Assembly: GCA_001574975.1 (NCBI GenBank)
Contig: KQ965847.1
Location: forward strand, 1 to 64,000
DNA: 64,000 nucleotides
From: Gonapodya prolifera JEL478
Lineage: Eukaryota; Monoblepharomycota; Monoblepharidomycetes; Monoblepharidales; Gonapodyaceae
Direction of reading: 5' to 3'
Part shown: piece by piece, positions 35,640-46,866 of the stretch
Numbering within the stretch: the first letter of the stretch is position 1
How the letters are laid out: each line of letters starts with the position of its first letter
Notes under the pieces: model-generated
Database searches by the model: none
The model's input: the letters and a program-made list of their open reading frames with translations, nothing else
Told to the model about the DNA's origin: nothing
Translations under genes and position numbers: made by a program

Positions 35640-37579
35640 GTCAGTGATACAGATTTGTGTCTTGCATTCCAAAAGACTTCCTCACCAGGGAAGGGTGGTT
35701 GTGTCACATTTCGCCTTTTCGAGGTCAGCTTTCACTTGCACTCCTCGCCGCCCATTTCCGTCGCCATCGTCGTCTGATTTCCCGACTCAAGCGAACATAT
35801 CTGATTTGAACTGGGAATACTCAGAGGGCGTCTCTCCCAATCCTACCCCGCGACAAAACTTTTTCACCGTCCATGGCTTTGTACCCGAGCATTGGCTGGG
35901 AGCCCCGCGGCGGGTGTTTTCAATAATAGAGCATCTCTGCAAATCCTTTGTCACGTTGGAGGTACCAGACGATCTGGAAGAAGAAGAAGACGACGTCGAT
36001 CCATCGTGGCTATGCTAAGATGTACCAGCCAGAATGTGGACTTGCCAAAAGGTTCCCCGCACTGTCTCTGGCTCAACATCAAAACGGATGATCGCGCTAA
36101 GAAGAATTGGGTCACAATCACCGTCGGAGACCAACTCCCGCCCGAAAGACTATCAAAGGTGAAGGCAACTCACTGCCGCCACATGGCACGCCAAGCAAAG
36201 TTGGACAATCAACTCTCCGACAGCTCCCGCACCGCCCTAACTCCGGTCCATCACAGGCTTCGAATCTCAGACCAATCGATACAGCGAAACCGACATCTCC
36301 ACCCCCTTCACCCTCGCCGAACCCACGTCGGGTCTCGTTATCGGCCGCGCCTTGCTTTCCTTCTTCAACAGCGAAATGTTCAAGCACGGCCCCACTCTTC
36401 AAATGTTTGAATCGCCCATGAGTTTCGGCGCATGGGCATGGCGACGCTTCTCTTCAAGCTGATCGAAGGGTGAATCTGCACCCAGTTCCGGCACTCTCTC
36501 CACATCCCCTTCCAAGCGACATACGTGACAGGGGGTGTCGCATTCTTCCAAAAGATGGGGTTCGAAGACGGCGACGGCATGATGCAGGAGCTGTACAAGA
36601 CGCTTCTTTCGTTCGAGAACGTGTATGAGCGAGGTGCAGTGCCCAAACATATCAAGGTCGAGGACAAGCCATCTTGCGCGATATGGAAGCTGCGGGTGTG
36701 CCAGCAATCCGCATCACCGAGTTCAAGGAGGCGTGCCAACTTGAAGGCTTGGGGCCGCCGGATATTGATATTGCAGGCGATAACGAACAGGAGTATTTTG
36801 GCATTGATTACGAGTGAGTGTCGTGTCGGGAGTGCTTTGCGGGGCGGCGATTTCTCACCTCTACTCCAATTACGGCGACGTGATTGGCTTGGAATCGAAG
36901 CCCAGTCCTCCTTCTCTCTGAACCAGACGCCGTCCGTGAGCATGCAGTCCCACCAAACATTCATCACCCTGCATCACAATTGGCTTTCCTTCATCTGCGC
37001 TGCACATAGCCACCTCCTCCTCAACTTTAACTCAACCAGCTGCGCCTCTTCACGACGATCCTACACCTGCTTCCAGTTCCACGTCTTCCGCCGGCCAGAA
37101 GCGTAAAGCTCCTGCTCGCACCGATGAGGAAGAACCTTCCAAGCGGAGTGGACGCACCGCACCAAGTTCTTCTGACCGTACGTCCAAGGAGGCCAGCACT
37201 TCTGAACCGCGAACAAGAGGAGGAAAGGCCAGTCGACCCAACCCGGAGAATGCTGTCACGACGTCAAAGAAGGGAAAAGGCGGATCTCAACTGGGGAGCG
37301 CTGTACGCGCAATAGTGGAGACAGACGATGGTACTGGATATGCTGGTAAGTGATGGCGGGGTGTGCAAAATGAATAGCACATGGACTATTGGTAAATCGG
37401 TTCGTGTTTTCTTTGTATGTCGTCAAATCACCACAGCTCTCCATACGCGTTCTGGTACACCCGCCTCACCAAACACCTCGCCAGCGACCAGTTCTGGTAC
37501 CAATACCTCTCCGTCGACTGAACCTCCGGCGCGTCGGGTCACGCGGGGCAATAAAGTTGATTACAGCACACATCTTTGA
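35640..37579 (+). CDS. Unrecognised multi-exon gene with disordered basic tail
   Basis: Coding-like blocks in order: ISDLNWEYSEGVSPNPTPRQ and FFTVHGFVPEHWLGAPRRVF (to about 35.99 kb); NIKTDDRAKKNWVTITVGDQ; TPFTLAEPTSGLVIGRALLS and FNSEMFKHGPTLQMFESPM; FQKMGFEDGDGMMQELYKTL; EAAGVPAIRITEFKEACQLE and DIDIAGDNEQEYFGIDYE before GTGAGT near 36.81 kb. A C-terminal low-complexity region (GQKRKAPARTDEEEPSKRSG, TPASPNTSPATSSGTNTSP) ends at 37579. Frames change several times, so either many introns or decay is involved. No domain is recognised. The basic Ser/Pro tail suggests a nuclear protein, but that is inference. Confidence 0.4.
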
Positions 37580-38089
37580 GAGGAGGGTAGCGAAGTGGTG
37601 AGGAGTGATTGCTGGAGTGGGGGGAAGAGTAAGGATACAGTGAATGGAGAGGTCTCATTACTGCATAGGTCACAATCCCAGTTTTGTACACGAAATTGAC
37701 ACAATTTCTCCATAGTCGTCCATTTTTTGGGAATAAATAGCAAACGAACGAATTATCGTAGTCTAACGGACACCGCTACACTTGCGCCTGGCATAATATT
37801 CACAGGCCGTGATCGTATGACTTAAGAGTCACCATCACTAGCTATCAGCAGACCTGCGGAACATTAAAAGGCAAATTGCCCTGGGTTTTGCATTGCCGTA
37901 TGTCCTCATCGGCTGAAATATTGGACCTTGCGGGGACGATCTTTGCGAGACACTGGTGACTCTGCAGCTTGTCGCAGTCGATTGCATGATGGTTTTTGAT
38001 GCACCTTTTCCCTGCTTCTACATTGCACCTGTCGCTATTCTCGCTGACATCACACGAGCACCACTTTTTCACTAAGTGAAATCAATACC

Positions 38090-39150
38090 CGAAACCCCCC
38101 GCTTCCTTCCTCACTGACATGAGTGATTCAGCGTGGCAGAGACCGTCTTCCTTTCTCTGTTGATGACGGATCGTGGCCAATGTGAATGGCGGATTATACG
38201 CAACAAAATGCTGATTGCGGTTCCAAGCCATTGGTGCCTTCGAAAAAGTGAATGTTCGGTACTCGGCGTCAGAGATAAAATTTGACCGGCGTCGCTGAGA
38301 ACAGAGGAGTGGTCACGACATGGGTGTAACCCCCAGAATTTTGGCTCTCCGAGCTATCGTGACATCTTGACGTCACTTTTTGGGAAGTTCAAGGCATCAA
38401 GTAGTATAGCATTGACATTTTAACAACTCTGACCGAAAGGATGCTGACAAGCTGGGAGAGTTAATTAAGGTTTTACGGTAGTACTGCTGTGAGAACCGTG
38501 AGGTTTGTTGATGACTTCGATCTACACGCCCAGATGTTTTGGCTCCTCGAGCTATTGTGAACTTTGGACGTCACTGTTTGGCACATATAGAGCAACGCTT
38601 ACCATTCAAAGGGATCGTTCAAAAGTGAGGAGTCAATCTCTCTGTCGGCTGGGAATGATCAGTCGGGTCCATATCTGATGGTGATCTGCACGAACACGTC
38701 ATTGCAGATACGCCTCCGCCGCCTTCCTTTCATCTCTTGAGATTCTTTCTCAGAACCAAACGCCTACGATCTACTTCATATTATGGGCAAAGCAGTACAA
38801 CCTCAGTTGTGAGTTTTAGAGCTACGCGATCTTCTTCAATCTCGCCCCTGCTGATCAATATGCTCTCGAATATCGGAAACTCTTATTGTGACACTCAAAT
38901 TCTATGCCGCGTACCATTATCTTTTGACTGACCTGATACGCAATGCCACGAGCCGTAGCTGATGTCAGTCAGTAACTGATGCTGGTCTCATTTTTGTTTC
39001 GTTTGGGGTCAGCGCCAACAACCTTCGATGTTTTTGACGGGGAGTCCTCGACGAACACCTTTTCACCACCGAGTTCCATAAAAGTGACAGTGCGCGCTGC
39101 TGATTTGATTCTATTCATGAGAATGCAAACGATTGCAAGAAAGCGTTTAC
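38090..39150 (+). repeat. Dispersed repeat, copy A
   Basis: About 1 kb that aligns by eye with 40850-41690 in the same orientation. Shared anchors are CTGCTGATCAATATGCTC, CAAATTCTATGCCGC and CGAACACCTTTTCACCA / CGAACACTTTTTACCA. The motif CCAGAATTTTGGCTCTC near 38335 and CCAGATGTTTTGGCTCCTC near 38528 recur at 41.65 kb and, reversed, at 24.4-24.5 kb. No long open frame is seen, so it is probably a non-autonomous or decayed element. Class unknown. Confidence 0.55.
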
Positions 39151-39814
39151 ACCCGACCGTTTCTGATCAAGGATTCCGGGTCGGGCAGAAGATGACTTAA
39201 TTTGGGCCCAGCAGAAAGTGTGAGAATATGTATGTTGAAACTCCTTTGTTCGTCAGGCGACCTGGTGCCTTCACCGGAGCCGCTCACGGCGAAAACCATT
39301 GGATACTCGTCAATATCCACCATCTCATCCAAACGTCACAATGAACGGCACTCGTGCAGTCCAGTGCAAGAACACCTGCATTTTCTTTGCCTCGAACGAT
39401 CCTGCTGGGGAGCGAGGAACCCGTTACGTTTTATCCATCGATCTGCTGTCTCAAGACTTTGTGCTCACTGCTGCCCAAGTTTTGTGGCAGCGTGATGTAG
39501 ATTTGCATCGGTTGGATCGAGGACAAAAAACACAAGAGTGTTGTCCGTTAATCAGATCGCTGAGTTCAAGCATGAGTCCATGTGGTGATGCGTGATCGAT
39601 GTGTGAAAACAGGGCAAGACGAAGAAATGTGCGAGTGCTGAGTGCACAACCTTTACCTCTGACCGTTGGGACATTAGTTGCAAGGTTGTTTTAGAATTGA
39701 GCTCAGAGGAAGTTTGAGAGCTCTTCAAAACTGGACTGTACAGAAATGCCCATAGCTCATGATAAACCCCCCGCATCACACACTCCCATACACGCCAACC
39801 CTTCCAATCGTCCA
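39151..39814. other. Interval without a firm gene
   Basis: A 98-codon frame around 39341-39595 (MNGTRAVQCKNTCIFFASND) has no recognised domain or splice support. A segment at 39718-39772 (GAGCTCTTCAAAACTGGACT on) resembles 44700-44765. Confidence 0.35.
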
Positions 39815-40158
39815 TCACGGAATCGGAATCAACCCAGCAGCGACATACCTCGCCATACACGCGCCCAGAGCGGAATTACAACCAGCAATCGCAGCACGTA
39901 TGCCGAAACCAGCTGTGGCGGTGCGAAAGGTGAAGCCCGCGGCTGCGTAGCACGCTACTGCTACGGCGTTGCAGGCTGTTTGTTGTCGTTATGTAAGGTC
40001 ATGATCTGATCGGAGTCGTGGATGGGCGAGAAATATAAAGAGAGGGTACTCACGGCAGATACCGTATGCGAGGGGGCCAGCTTGCCCTGTAGGAGTGCCA
40101 TGAACAGGATGCAAAAGGTAAGGAGAGTCGTGGTAGGCTTGACGTCCGCGTTTGTCAT
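39815..40158 (-). CDS. Small secreted Ala/Gly/Cys-rich protein (zygote-specific class V-like)
   Basis: Exon 1 from the ATG at 40158 encodes MTNADVKPTTTLLTFCILFM and on to a probable signal-peptide end (LAPSHTVSA). Exon 2 encodes CNAVAVACYAAAGFTFRTAT, AGFGIRAAIAGCNSALGACM, ARYVAAGLIPIP and stops at 39815. The pattern CN.(L/V)..CYAAAGFTFGT.TAG....A...CN.ALG.CMA is that of the small cysteine family called zygote-specific class V copy B-like, common in fungi and other eukaryotes. The expected last Cys of the AxC motif is Tyr here. A phase-1 donor (GTGA|GTACCC) with acceptor AACAG joins the exons; the stronger GTGAGT donor does not keep phase, so the splice is provisional. Role unknown. Confidence 0.6.
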
Positions 40159-40849
40159 TTTGATCTGAGATACAGCCAGTGAAAGAAAGATGACAAGTCG
40201 GTTTGGTTTTGAAAACGTGACAGTGGTGTTAGTTGGTGATTCACGCGTCCCAAGTGTCCTGCAACTGTTCACTTTTTGTCCAGCGCATCCTTCCGCAACA
40301 GGAACAAAGTGTCAATCACCGGTGAAAACCGAGACCCAGGACATCACCGGCGGCGTGATCGTCGTGACGGGCTTTGCTGTCATGGTCTTGGAATGTCACT
40401 TGGTCGTTGTCTCAATTATCATCTCACGCACATGCGATCTGTGAGAATGACGTGGTGATTGTCGATAACCAAAGTTGCACATTTTCGCACTTCGTGGTTG
40501 AGTGGCGACTGCGCCATTATACAACGATTTGAGAAGCGGTTACTATGACTGCATTCTAGGAACTCTTACCAACTGGGTGAACACGGTTGCGTCCACTCTG
40601 AAAGCTGACGTCAGAACATAAAATTAACGGTCCATTGGAAGGTATTTGTCTGAGAAGGTTGCCTTTTTGGTGGTATTCTGATACTGATAATTTTGAAATC
40701 AGTGCTGATGGCGTATGACACATTGCGTCTTTTACAGTTTTTTCTCCAAGTTGTACTAGTCAACCATCTCCCTGACACATATGAGCACCATACTAGGTTT
40801 ACTTCTGTTTAAATTCAACACCAAAACTTTGTGAAACCCTTGAACGCCG

Positions 40850-41690
40850 GGAATCCGCCTCATACTGAAATGGCTGGAGCAGGGAGGTCGAGACTATCTT
40901 TCCTTATCTGTTGACGACCGATTGTTGCTAATATGAACAGTTGATCACCTTCAACAACACCTCGAGTAGGCGTCCTTCACCTCCCATGTAGCGCCTCATG
41001 TTTTAAGAGGTGACTGTCGGTTTTGTTTCAGAGCGCTGGTGAAGACATTTGTGTAGGTATTCTTAGAAGAGTGGGCCTTTAGTCCATTTCCTTTTCCGTT
41101 TTTTACCCCTGGAAAAATTATTTAAGGTTTTATGGTTACTTAGATCTATGTGCCCAGATTTCTTCCTGACATCGTGACTGTGACGTCACTTTTTGGTAAA
41201 TTCAGAGCAATCAGCAAAGCCCAAAAATGTCTGACTCATATTTTGGCAGGCAATATACTCTCAGTGGCGTGTTTTATGGCTAAGCGATCATCCTGGATCT
41301 CGCCTCTGCTGATCAATATGCTCCACACCAGGGGAAACTTTCATTGTGACCCTCAAATTCTATGCCGCACTCCTTTCCTGTCCGATCTGACACACAGTGT
41401 CACAAGTAGTGACTTGGATTTCAGTTGGTAACAGAGCTCCGGATAAAATTTGTGCTCAGTACTTTTCTACATCTGCGTGCTTTTTCTTTGACCCCTTGAC
41501 GAACACTTTTTACCACGCAATTCCGTGGGAGAAACACTCCTGTATTGATTATCACCGCAAGCTACACCATTCTATTCTATCAAACGAGAATATAGATGCG
41601 ATGCTTGTGCTAGTGCCTTCCGAGAGTGGCTTGATGATGACATTGAACACCCACCCAGAATTTTGGCTCTCAGAGCTATTGTGACAGCTG
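40850..41690 (+). repeat. Dispersed repeat, copy B
   Basis: The second copy of the repeat at 38090-39150, same orientation, roughly 70 percent alike by eye. It ends with CCCAGAATTTTGGCTCTCAG at about 41655, just beyond the stop of the membrane-protein gene at 41699. Internal small indels distinguish it from copy A, so the copies are old. No target-site duplication could be defined by eye. Confidence 0.5.
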
Positions 41691-41698
41691 TCTCTCTG

Positions 41699-42934
41699 TC
41701 ATGCAATGCTCATTGTCAAAAAGGCAGGTAAACAACCGTCGAAAATAAAAATTGTGGACCAGTCCAGATCGCGAATGCAATCGCCAAGGTACCACACAGT
41801 CCCAATGCTCCGCATGTTGTAAATCAGAGCGTTCTGTCCCCTCAAGTCCAAAAATATCGGCCACGACTCTACCCAATCCCCTTGCTCTTCCCTCCGGATC
41901 GCCACAATAGCGCACCGCGCGGCATGAAGATGTATGACTCTGAGGGGGGTTTGAATCTCCACAGAACCGACCCCGCCGCACCGAAACCAGCTGGTGTTGG
42001 CGGCAGATATGAGGTTGCGCGGCCCGGTCATCCGCTCAACGTACATCGCCAGGCGGGCCTTAAACGCTTCGTCAGTACCACATACGACTTCCTCGAGGTT
42101 CTGTGACCACCTAATGCCGCGTGTAACTTCCTGGAAGCTCCACTGCGGTCCCGCGAGGAGAGATCCACCGGCAAGGGCGGCAAGAGTGACCGCTACCGCT
42201 GTTGATATGGCGCCAATGGGGTCCACTCCACTTTGATCCGCGTACACAATGCGTAGGGTCAGTGCAACAATTAGCGTCGCTAGACCCAAGGCGAAGCTTA
42301 GTAGAGCCAGGAGGGTGAGCCAGTAGCTTCGAATAGGAATCCCGCGACTTTTCACGCGGCTCAGCGCTCTTGCGACTACCTCGAGTTCCTGCTTGAAGAA
42401 GTCATTGCAGTGAAGCCGCGCGGACGCATCCCGGTCTGGCTGCCCACAAACAAAAAACGCCACCCCTCTGCGCTCCCCACAATGTGACTCGGACTGTGCA
42501 CTTATGGCAACGGTCGTCCGATTCGCTGAGTTTTCCCCGATTACGAGCTCGTCTATGCGGGGAACCTTAACCTCCAGGCCATCCGGGGAGGGATCCGAAA
42601 TAAACAGGCAGCCCTGACCCATTTTCAGTGCCAACACCTTGTCCATTCTGTGGCACCTTCCATGCGTGTCCACTAGCGTTAGAGCGCAAAGTGGGGCTCG
42701 CTTCTTCATGTTGGTGATGTGTGCTATTCCAGCGATAAAACTGAGATCACCGGAGGAGAGCGTCGAATGAGACCGAGCTGCCGACGAATCAAGTTTTTGG
42801 CGCAATGTCACAGTCTCCATACTCCAGTCAAAACGCGAACGCATGGTGACAGTGGGTGTCCAGAGGAAGGGAGATTGCTTCCCGATTGGGGGATCTGGAT
42901 GAAGAGAGGCGGGTGCGGGAAGGCTTATAGACAT
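41699..42934 (-). CDS. Two-helix membrane protein of unknown family
   Basis: 411 aa from an ATG, one exon, rare among its neighbours. The N-terminal 200 residues are soluble (RCHRMDKVLALKMGQGCLFI, DGLEVKVPRIDELVIGENS). Two adjacent membrane helices follow (LTLLALLSFALGLATLIVA near 205-230; ISTAVAVTLAALAGGSLLAG near 242-262). The C-terminal 150 residues are soluble (NLEEVVCGTDEAFKARLAMY, WVESWPIFLDLRGQNALIY). The hairpin topology puts both ends on the same side, probably the cytosol. No signal peptide or known domain is seen. It lies between two repeats and has host-like codon use. Confidence 0.6.
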   Translation of the reverse strand: MSISLPAPASLHPDPPIGKQSPFLWTPTVTMRSRFDWSMETVTLRQKLDSSAARSHSTLSSGDLSFIAGIAHITNMKKRAPLCALTLVDTHGRCHRMDKVLALKMGQGCLFISDPSPDGLEVKVPRIDELVIGENSANRTTVAISAQSESHCGERRGVAFFVCGQPDRDASARLHCNDFFKQELEVVARALSRVKSRGIPIRSYWLTLLALLSFALGLATLIVALTLRIVYADQSGVDPIGAISTAVAVTLAALAGGSLLAGPQWSFQEVTRGIRWSQNLEEVVCGTDEAFKARLAMYVERMTGPRNLISAANTSWFRCGGVGSVEIQTPLRVIHLHAARCAIVAIRREEQGDWVESWPIFLDLRGQNALIYNMRSIGTVWYLGDCIRDLDWSTIFIFDGCLPAFLTMSIA

Positions 42935-44074
42935 CGGGGAACATTAACTGCTAAGGGGCAAAGGAAAGTGTTTTAAAGGTGCCAGAAGCAGGCGACGGTG
43001 CCGGTCGGGATGACAAAGCCCGCATCCCAGTACGGCCGGCCACCAACCACGTTCGCCTCCGTGGCGGCGAGCTGGGACTGTCGACTTTTGCTCCGCAAAA
43101 ATGTCTGAGAGTGCACTTCAAAGCGCGAGTCTTCGTGGTACGAACTTACCCCATGAAACTGCACAGATTTTGCGATCGAACAATACTCGGTAAAGGCAGG
43201 AGATAGAAACGTTATAGGGAGGAGAGGGCAAATCAGGTGCCCAAGAACCCGAGAAAGTCCGGTCTGAGGCACAGTCTCGGCCACAGTGCAAGATTGGTGA
43301 CTGGGACTGTCTTTCACCCAAAATACTAAGGTCATAACCTAGGTCAGTAGATATGACCTTGGTCAGTAGAAATGACCCACACACTTATGACCCACGTTCC
43401 AATACCTCTCTCCTGAGATTTTCCCCTCGGAATGGCTCCAAACCCCCTCTCCCGCACGCGCCATACCTGTACACATTTTTTCGCGTTGTCGCCGCCCCCG
43501 GAAAACTGTGTGTCAGCCTTGTAGGCCGGATTTTGCGACACGGGGAACCTCCCATCCCATCGACAGGGATTTCGTCCGCGCCCGTGGCTCGCAATCATTT
43601 ATTATCTGTACTGAAACTTGACTTCTGATGGACGCTACGTGTTGTGCGGAATGGGTGCCCGAAACAAGTGAGTGAACTTGGCAGGACGTGTTCTGCACGC
43701 TTCGAGATCACTCCGGACGCGCGAACAGTCGCGAACAACTCTTGTGGTACTAATAGTGAATTTTAAAGCTTCGATTCTTATCTCCAGGTCTCGTCTACCA
43801 ACGAGGAGACCGGAAAAGATGACAATGAAATCGAAGGCATGGCGTCCTACAGAACATTCCAAAACAGTGAGTACAACGTTTGTTGGGTCATTTCTTTTAT
43901 CAGACTAATCATTACTGCCTTGGTTTGCAATGGGGCCCTCCGTTTCAAAACCACCCTCGCACCACTTCCTTGCACTCGCTCCTGATACAGGGGCTGCAGA
44001 AACCAATGAAACACACAAACTATATTGCAACGAAAACAAACGTCAAAGAAATTTCACTCTCTCTGTCCCAATCA
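42935..44074. other. Interval with small palindromes, no firm gene
   Basis: AAGGTCATA (43328-43336) and TATGACCTT (43352-43360) form a 9-bp inverted repeat. Overlapping them is a near-tandem GGTCAGTAGATATGACC / GGTCAGTAGAAATGACC (43342-43378). Open frames here are short and unsupported by domains. Confidence 0.4.
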
Positions 44075-44712
44075 CTAGTTCCGATCTGCGAGCAGGATCT
44101 TCTGCAACATATCCAATGACCCCTTTTCTGACACTCTCCTCCCCTCCAGCGCCTGCACCGCAGTTTCGACGCTTCTCTTACTCGCTTTTAGGGTGGCAAT
44201 TGCGGTGTAGATGGCGTTTCTCCGGCGAAAAAGTTGAGTGTCACGTGGCTCCTTTCTCCACTTTGCTCCAAATCTCTCCTCCATTTCCTTGACAGGCGGG
44301 CCACCTGCATAACCTTTGGCGTACTCTGGCCATGCATCAGGAACATTCTGAATGGCGCGACTGAGTGAGTACGTCGGCATTGCATTTTCAGCAGGCCACC
44401 TGAAACCTGACGGGGCATTTCCGGCTCTCCATTGCCCGCACCACCTTCCAATTCAACTTCAACAACATCAATCTGATTGGGCGTCAGTGATGAGTGGCTT
44501 CCACCACCTGACGGGGCCTGTTGTAGTCCAAGAGGATGAGAAGTGCTGCTTCCCCCCGATGTGGCAGACTTCAGTGATTCCACAAAGGTCTGAGCTCCTC
44601 TGTTGAAAGCATCAACAAGGGAGTTATTTGAACGTGCCATGGTAGCCACCCTACCACCTCGCGCAAAATTCATAGTGTCATAGTCTGGAGTCGAGTGAAG
44701 AGAGGTCTTCAA
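44075..44712 (-). CDS. GCR1_C-domain DNA-binding protein
   Basis: The C-terminal exon encodes MPTYSLSRAIQNVPDAWPEY and on through EERFGAKWRKEPRDTQLFRR and NAIYTAIATLKASKRSVETA, ending LLADRN at 44075. This fits the GCR1_C pattern Y.LSR.I.TVPdLWrEw..G..G.p.v..lEerfG..Wr......+f+.RR..iy. The N-terminal exon (from about 44712 or the internal ATG, MARSNNSLVDAFNRGAQTFV) is Ser/Gly-rich. The two frames meet near 44.38 kb, where a small intron or frameshift is needed. GCR1_C binds DNA in fungal transcription activators, but the domain also occurs as scattered copies in fungal genomes. Nuclear role inferred. Confidence 0.65.
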
Positions 44713-45000
44713 AATTGGACTGTACAGAAGTCAGAAAATGCAGCTATGCTGATGACAAACCCCCCCTTTCCCCAACCCCCCTCCCCGCACCCAATCCCTC
44801 CCAATCATATATTCATTCCCCAACAGGAGCAAACGTTTCAATCGACCTACACACCCACTCCTACAAATCAACGCTTTTAAAGGCATAATGCAATTGTCCC
44901 GGCTAATTGCTGCGGTCGGCCTCTGGCTGAATCCGCCATCCGAATTTCACGTGCAGCGACAAGGGAGAAGCCCACGCGCAGTCGTCTGCCTGTGCCACCA

Positions 45001-46770
45001 ATGGCCAGCTACGTCCTCCAAGCGGCGCGCGCAGCACATGGCGCAACCCAAGCAGCCTACGAGTCCCTCCCCCTCTTCACGCCCGCATTCAACCCAAAGA
45101 CCGACATCCCCGACCTGACGGGCCGCGTGGTCGTCGTCACGGGCGCAAACACTGGGCTGGGCGAGCGATCCGCGTACTACTTAGCGAGGAACGGCGCGAG
45201 GGTCGTGTTGGCGTGTCGGTCCAGGGACAAGGGGGAGCGGAGCGCGGAGAGGATAAGGAAGGATGCGGACGTGAAGGGGGGCGTTGAAGTCGGGGAGCTC
45301 GATTTGCAGAGATTCGAGTCGGTGGTGGCGTTCGTGAGGTGGTTTGAGGCGAGGTATGAAAGGCTAGATGTTCTGGTGAGTCAGCATTTGTGTCGAGTGA
45401 GCGGGAATCTCAATCACTCACGCAAGAATGGACGAGTAGATGCTTAATGCTGGTATCATGGCGGCGCCAAACTTCTCTTACACGCCAGACGGACTCGAAG
45501 CTCAATGGCAGGTCTGTAGTCTGTTCTTCCCCAATTCCTCTGATCAACCCTCCCCCTGCTGCATCGATTCACCTTCACTCCCACCGCTACCGCCCGCCAT
45601 CCACCAGACAAACCACCTCTCCCACTTCCTCCTCACGCACCTCCTCCTCCCCACGCTCCTCAAAACCGCCTCCACAAACCCCCATCAGGACGTCCGCGTC
45701 GTCGTCCTGTCATCCCTCGGGCACCTCGCTGCGTCGGGGATAGACTACAAGAACGCGTTCGTGTATGTGGGCGCGGTAAGGTGGGGGTGGTTGGGGGGTG
45801 CGTTTTTGAGGTGAGGAACTTGGGGGGGGGGGGGGNGGGGGGGTTGTCGAGCGACGCGAGCGGAGGGAGGACTCCGACGCCTAAGCGCGAGAGCGCTGAC
45901 CGAGGAGTCCGCCGGTGGCGAGTGCCCTGCGGAGCGGATTGTTCCTCGCGGAGTGAACTCCAGGGCCTAAGCGCGACAGCGCTGACCGAAGTCACGTCCC
46001 GGAGCGACATTCGAGGCCTAAGCGGCGCTAGGCGCTGACCGAGGTTGTCCGCCGGAGGCGAATGATCTGCGCGAAACGCGAATGTCCCTGCGCGGAGCGC
46101 AACTGTCCCACGCACACGCGGAGCGTATTTGTCCGACGGAGGTGGATCAGCGCGAATGACACAATACCCTTGCCCACCCCCACCACTCCCCAGATACGCC
46201 GAAACCAAACTGGCCAATATCCTCTTCACCCACCGCCTCTCGCGCCTGCTCTCCTCCTCGCACCCAAACATCTACGTCATCGCATGCCACCCGGGAAACG
46301 TCGCCACGGACCTTGCAAGGGACACGAGTTACTTCACGTTTCTTGTGGATCTGGTGAAAGCCATTGGCGTGGAGGGCGTGGTGAGAAGGGTAATGCCGGT
46401 TGTGGATGTGGAGAAGGGGGTGGCGACCCAGCTGTGAGTGGTGTCGTGGTCTCGGCTCTCTCCAACCAGTCAGCACGTGCTGAAGCTACCGTTCACGCCG
46501 TGGCCATGGCCATGCCCGTCCCCGCTCCCCACTGCCTCCCTCGCCCAACCACCCAGCTTCCTCGCAACATCCCCCCACATCCCCCTCCACAACCTCACAG
46601 GGCGCTACTTCGTCCCCTCGTCCGTCCCGCACCCGGCCGCGCCCTCGCCCTGGGTGACGGACAAGGCGGCGGAGGAGCTGTGGAAGTGGTCGGAGGGGGT
46701 GGTGAGGGAGTGTGTGGGGGAAGGTGTATGGAGAGTGGTGGTGATGGGTGGCGGCGGGGGTGGGATGTAG
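45001..46770 (+). CDS. Short-chain dehydrogenase/reductase (retinol dehydrogenase/WWOX-like)
   Basis: Start MASYVLQAARAAHGATQAAY. The Rossmann motif TGANTGLG and GARVVLACRSRDKGE come next, then LDLQRFESVVAFV. After an intron comes MLNAGIMAAPNFSYTPDGLE (NAG motif), then TNHLSHFLLTHLLLP and RVVVLSSLGHLAASGIDYKN. The catalytic YAETKLAN (YxxxK) begins the next exon, followed by HPGNVATDL. The C-terminal exons end at 46770. These enzymes are NAD(P)-dependent oxidoreductases of lipids, retinoids or steroids. The best donor before the catalytic exon is GTTCGTG near 45755, because only it keeps phase (DYKNA|YAETK). That intron is about 440 nt, far longer than the others, and contains the GC-rich repeat. 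One N in a G run lies inside it. Confidence 0.85.
45841..46160 (+). repeat. GC-rich intron-resident repeat, copy 1
   Basis: Occupies most of a long SDR intron. Sense-strand landmarks in order: CGAGCGACGCGAGCGGAG, GACTCCGACGCCTAAGCG, GCGCTGACCGAGG (several times), GTCCGCCGGAGGCGAATGAT, CTGCGCGAAACGCGAATGTC, then CACACGCGGAGCGTATTTGT. The same landmarks in the same order occur in two introns of the zinc-finger gene on the other strand (54.38-54.60 and 54.78-55.09 kb), also in the sense direction. No coding capacity. Confidence 0.75.
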
Positions 46771-46866
46771 TATTTTCGAGACTTGAAGTACATATATTTG
46801 CAATAGATTGTGGGTAGCGCATACATTAGTCTTCAGCATGGGTACCATACCGTGAATCGAACCTGC

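Noticed and set aside
41150-41470. Coding exons in dispersed repeat copy B
   Set aside because: The frame is not kept in copy A at the equivalent place.
46062-46817. 251-codon plus frame in another phase of the SDR gene
   Set aside because: Shadow of the SDR C-terminal exons and the intronic repeat; no domain.
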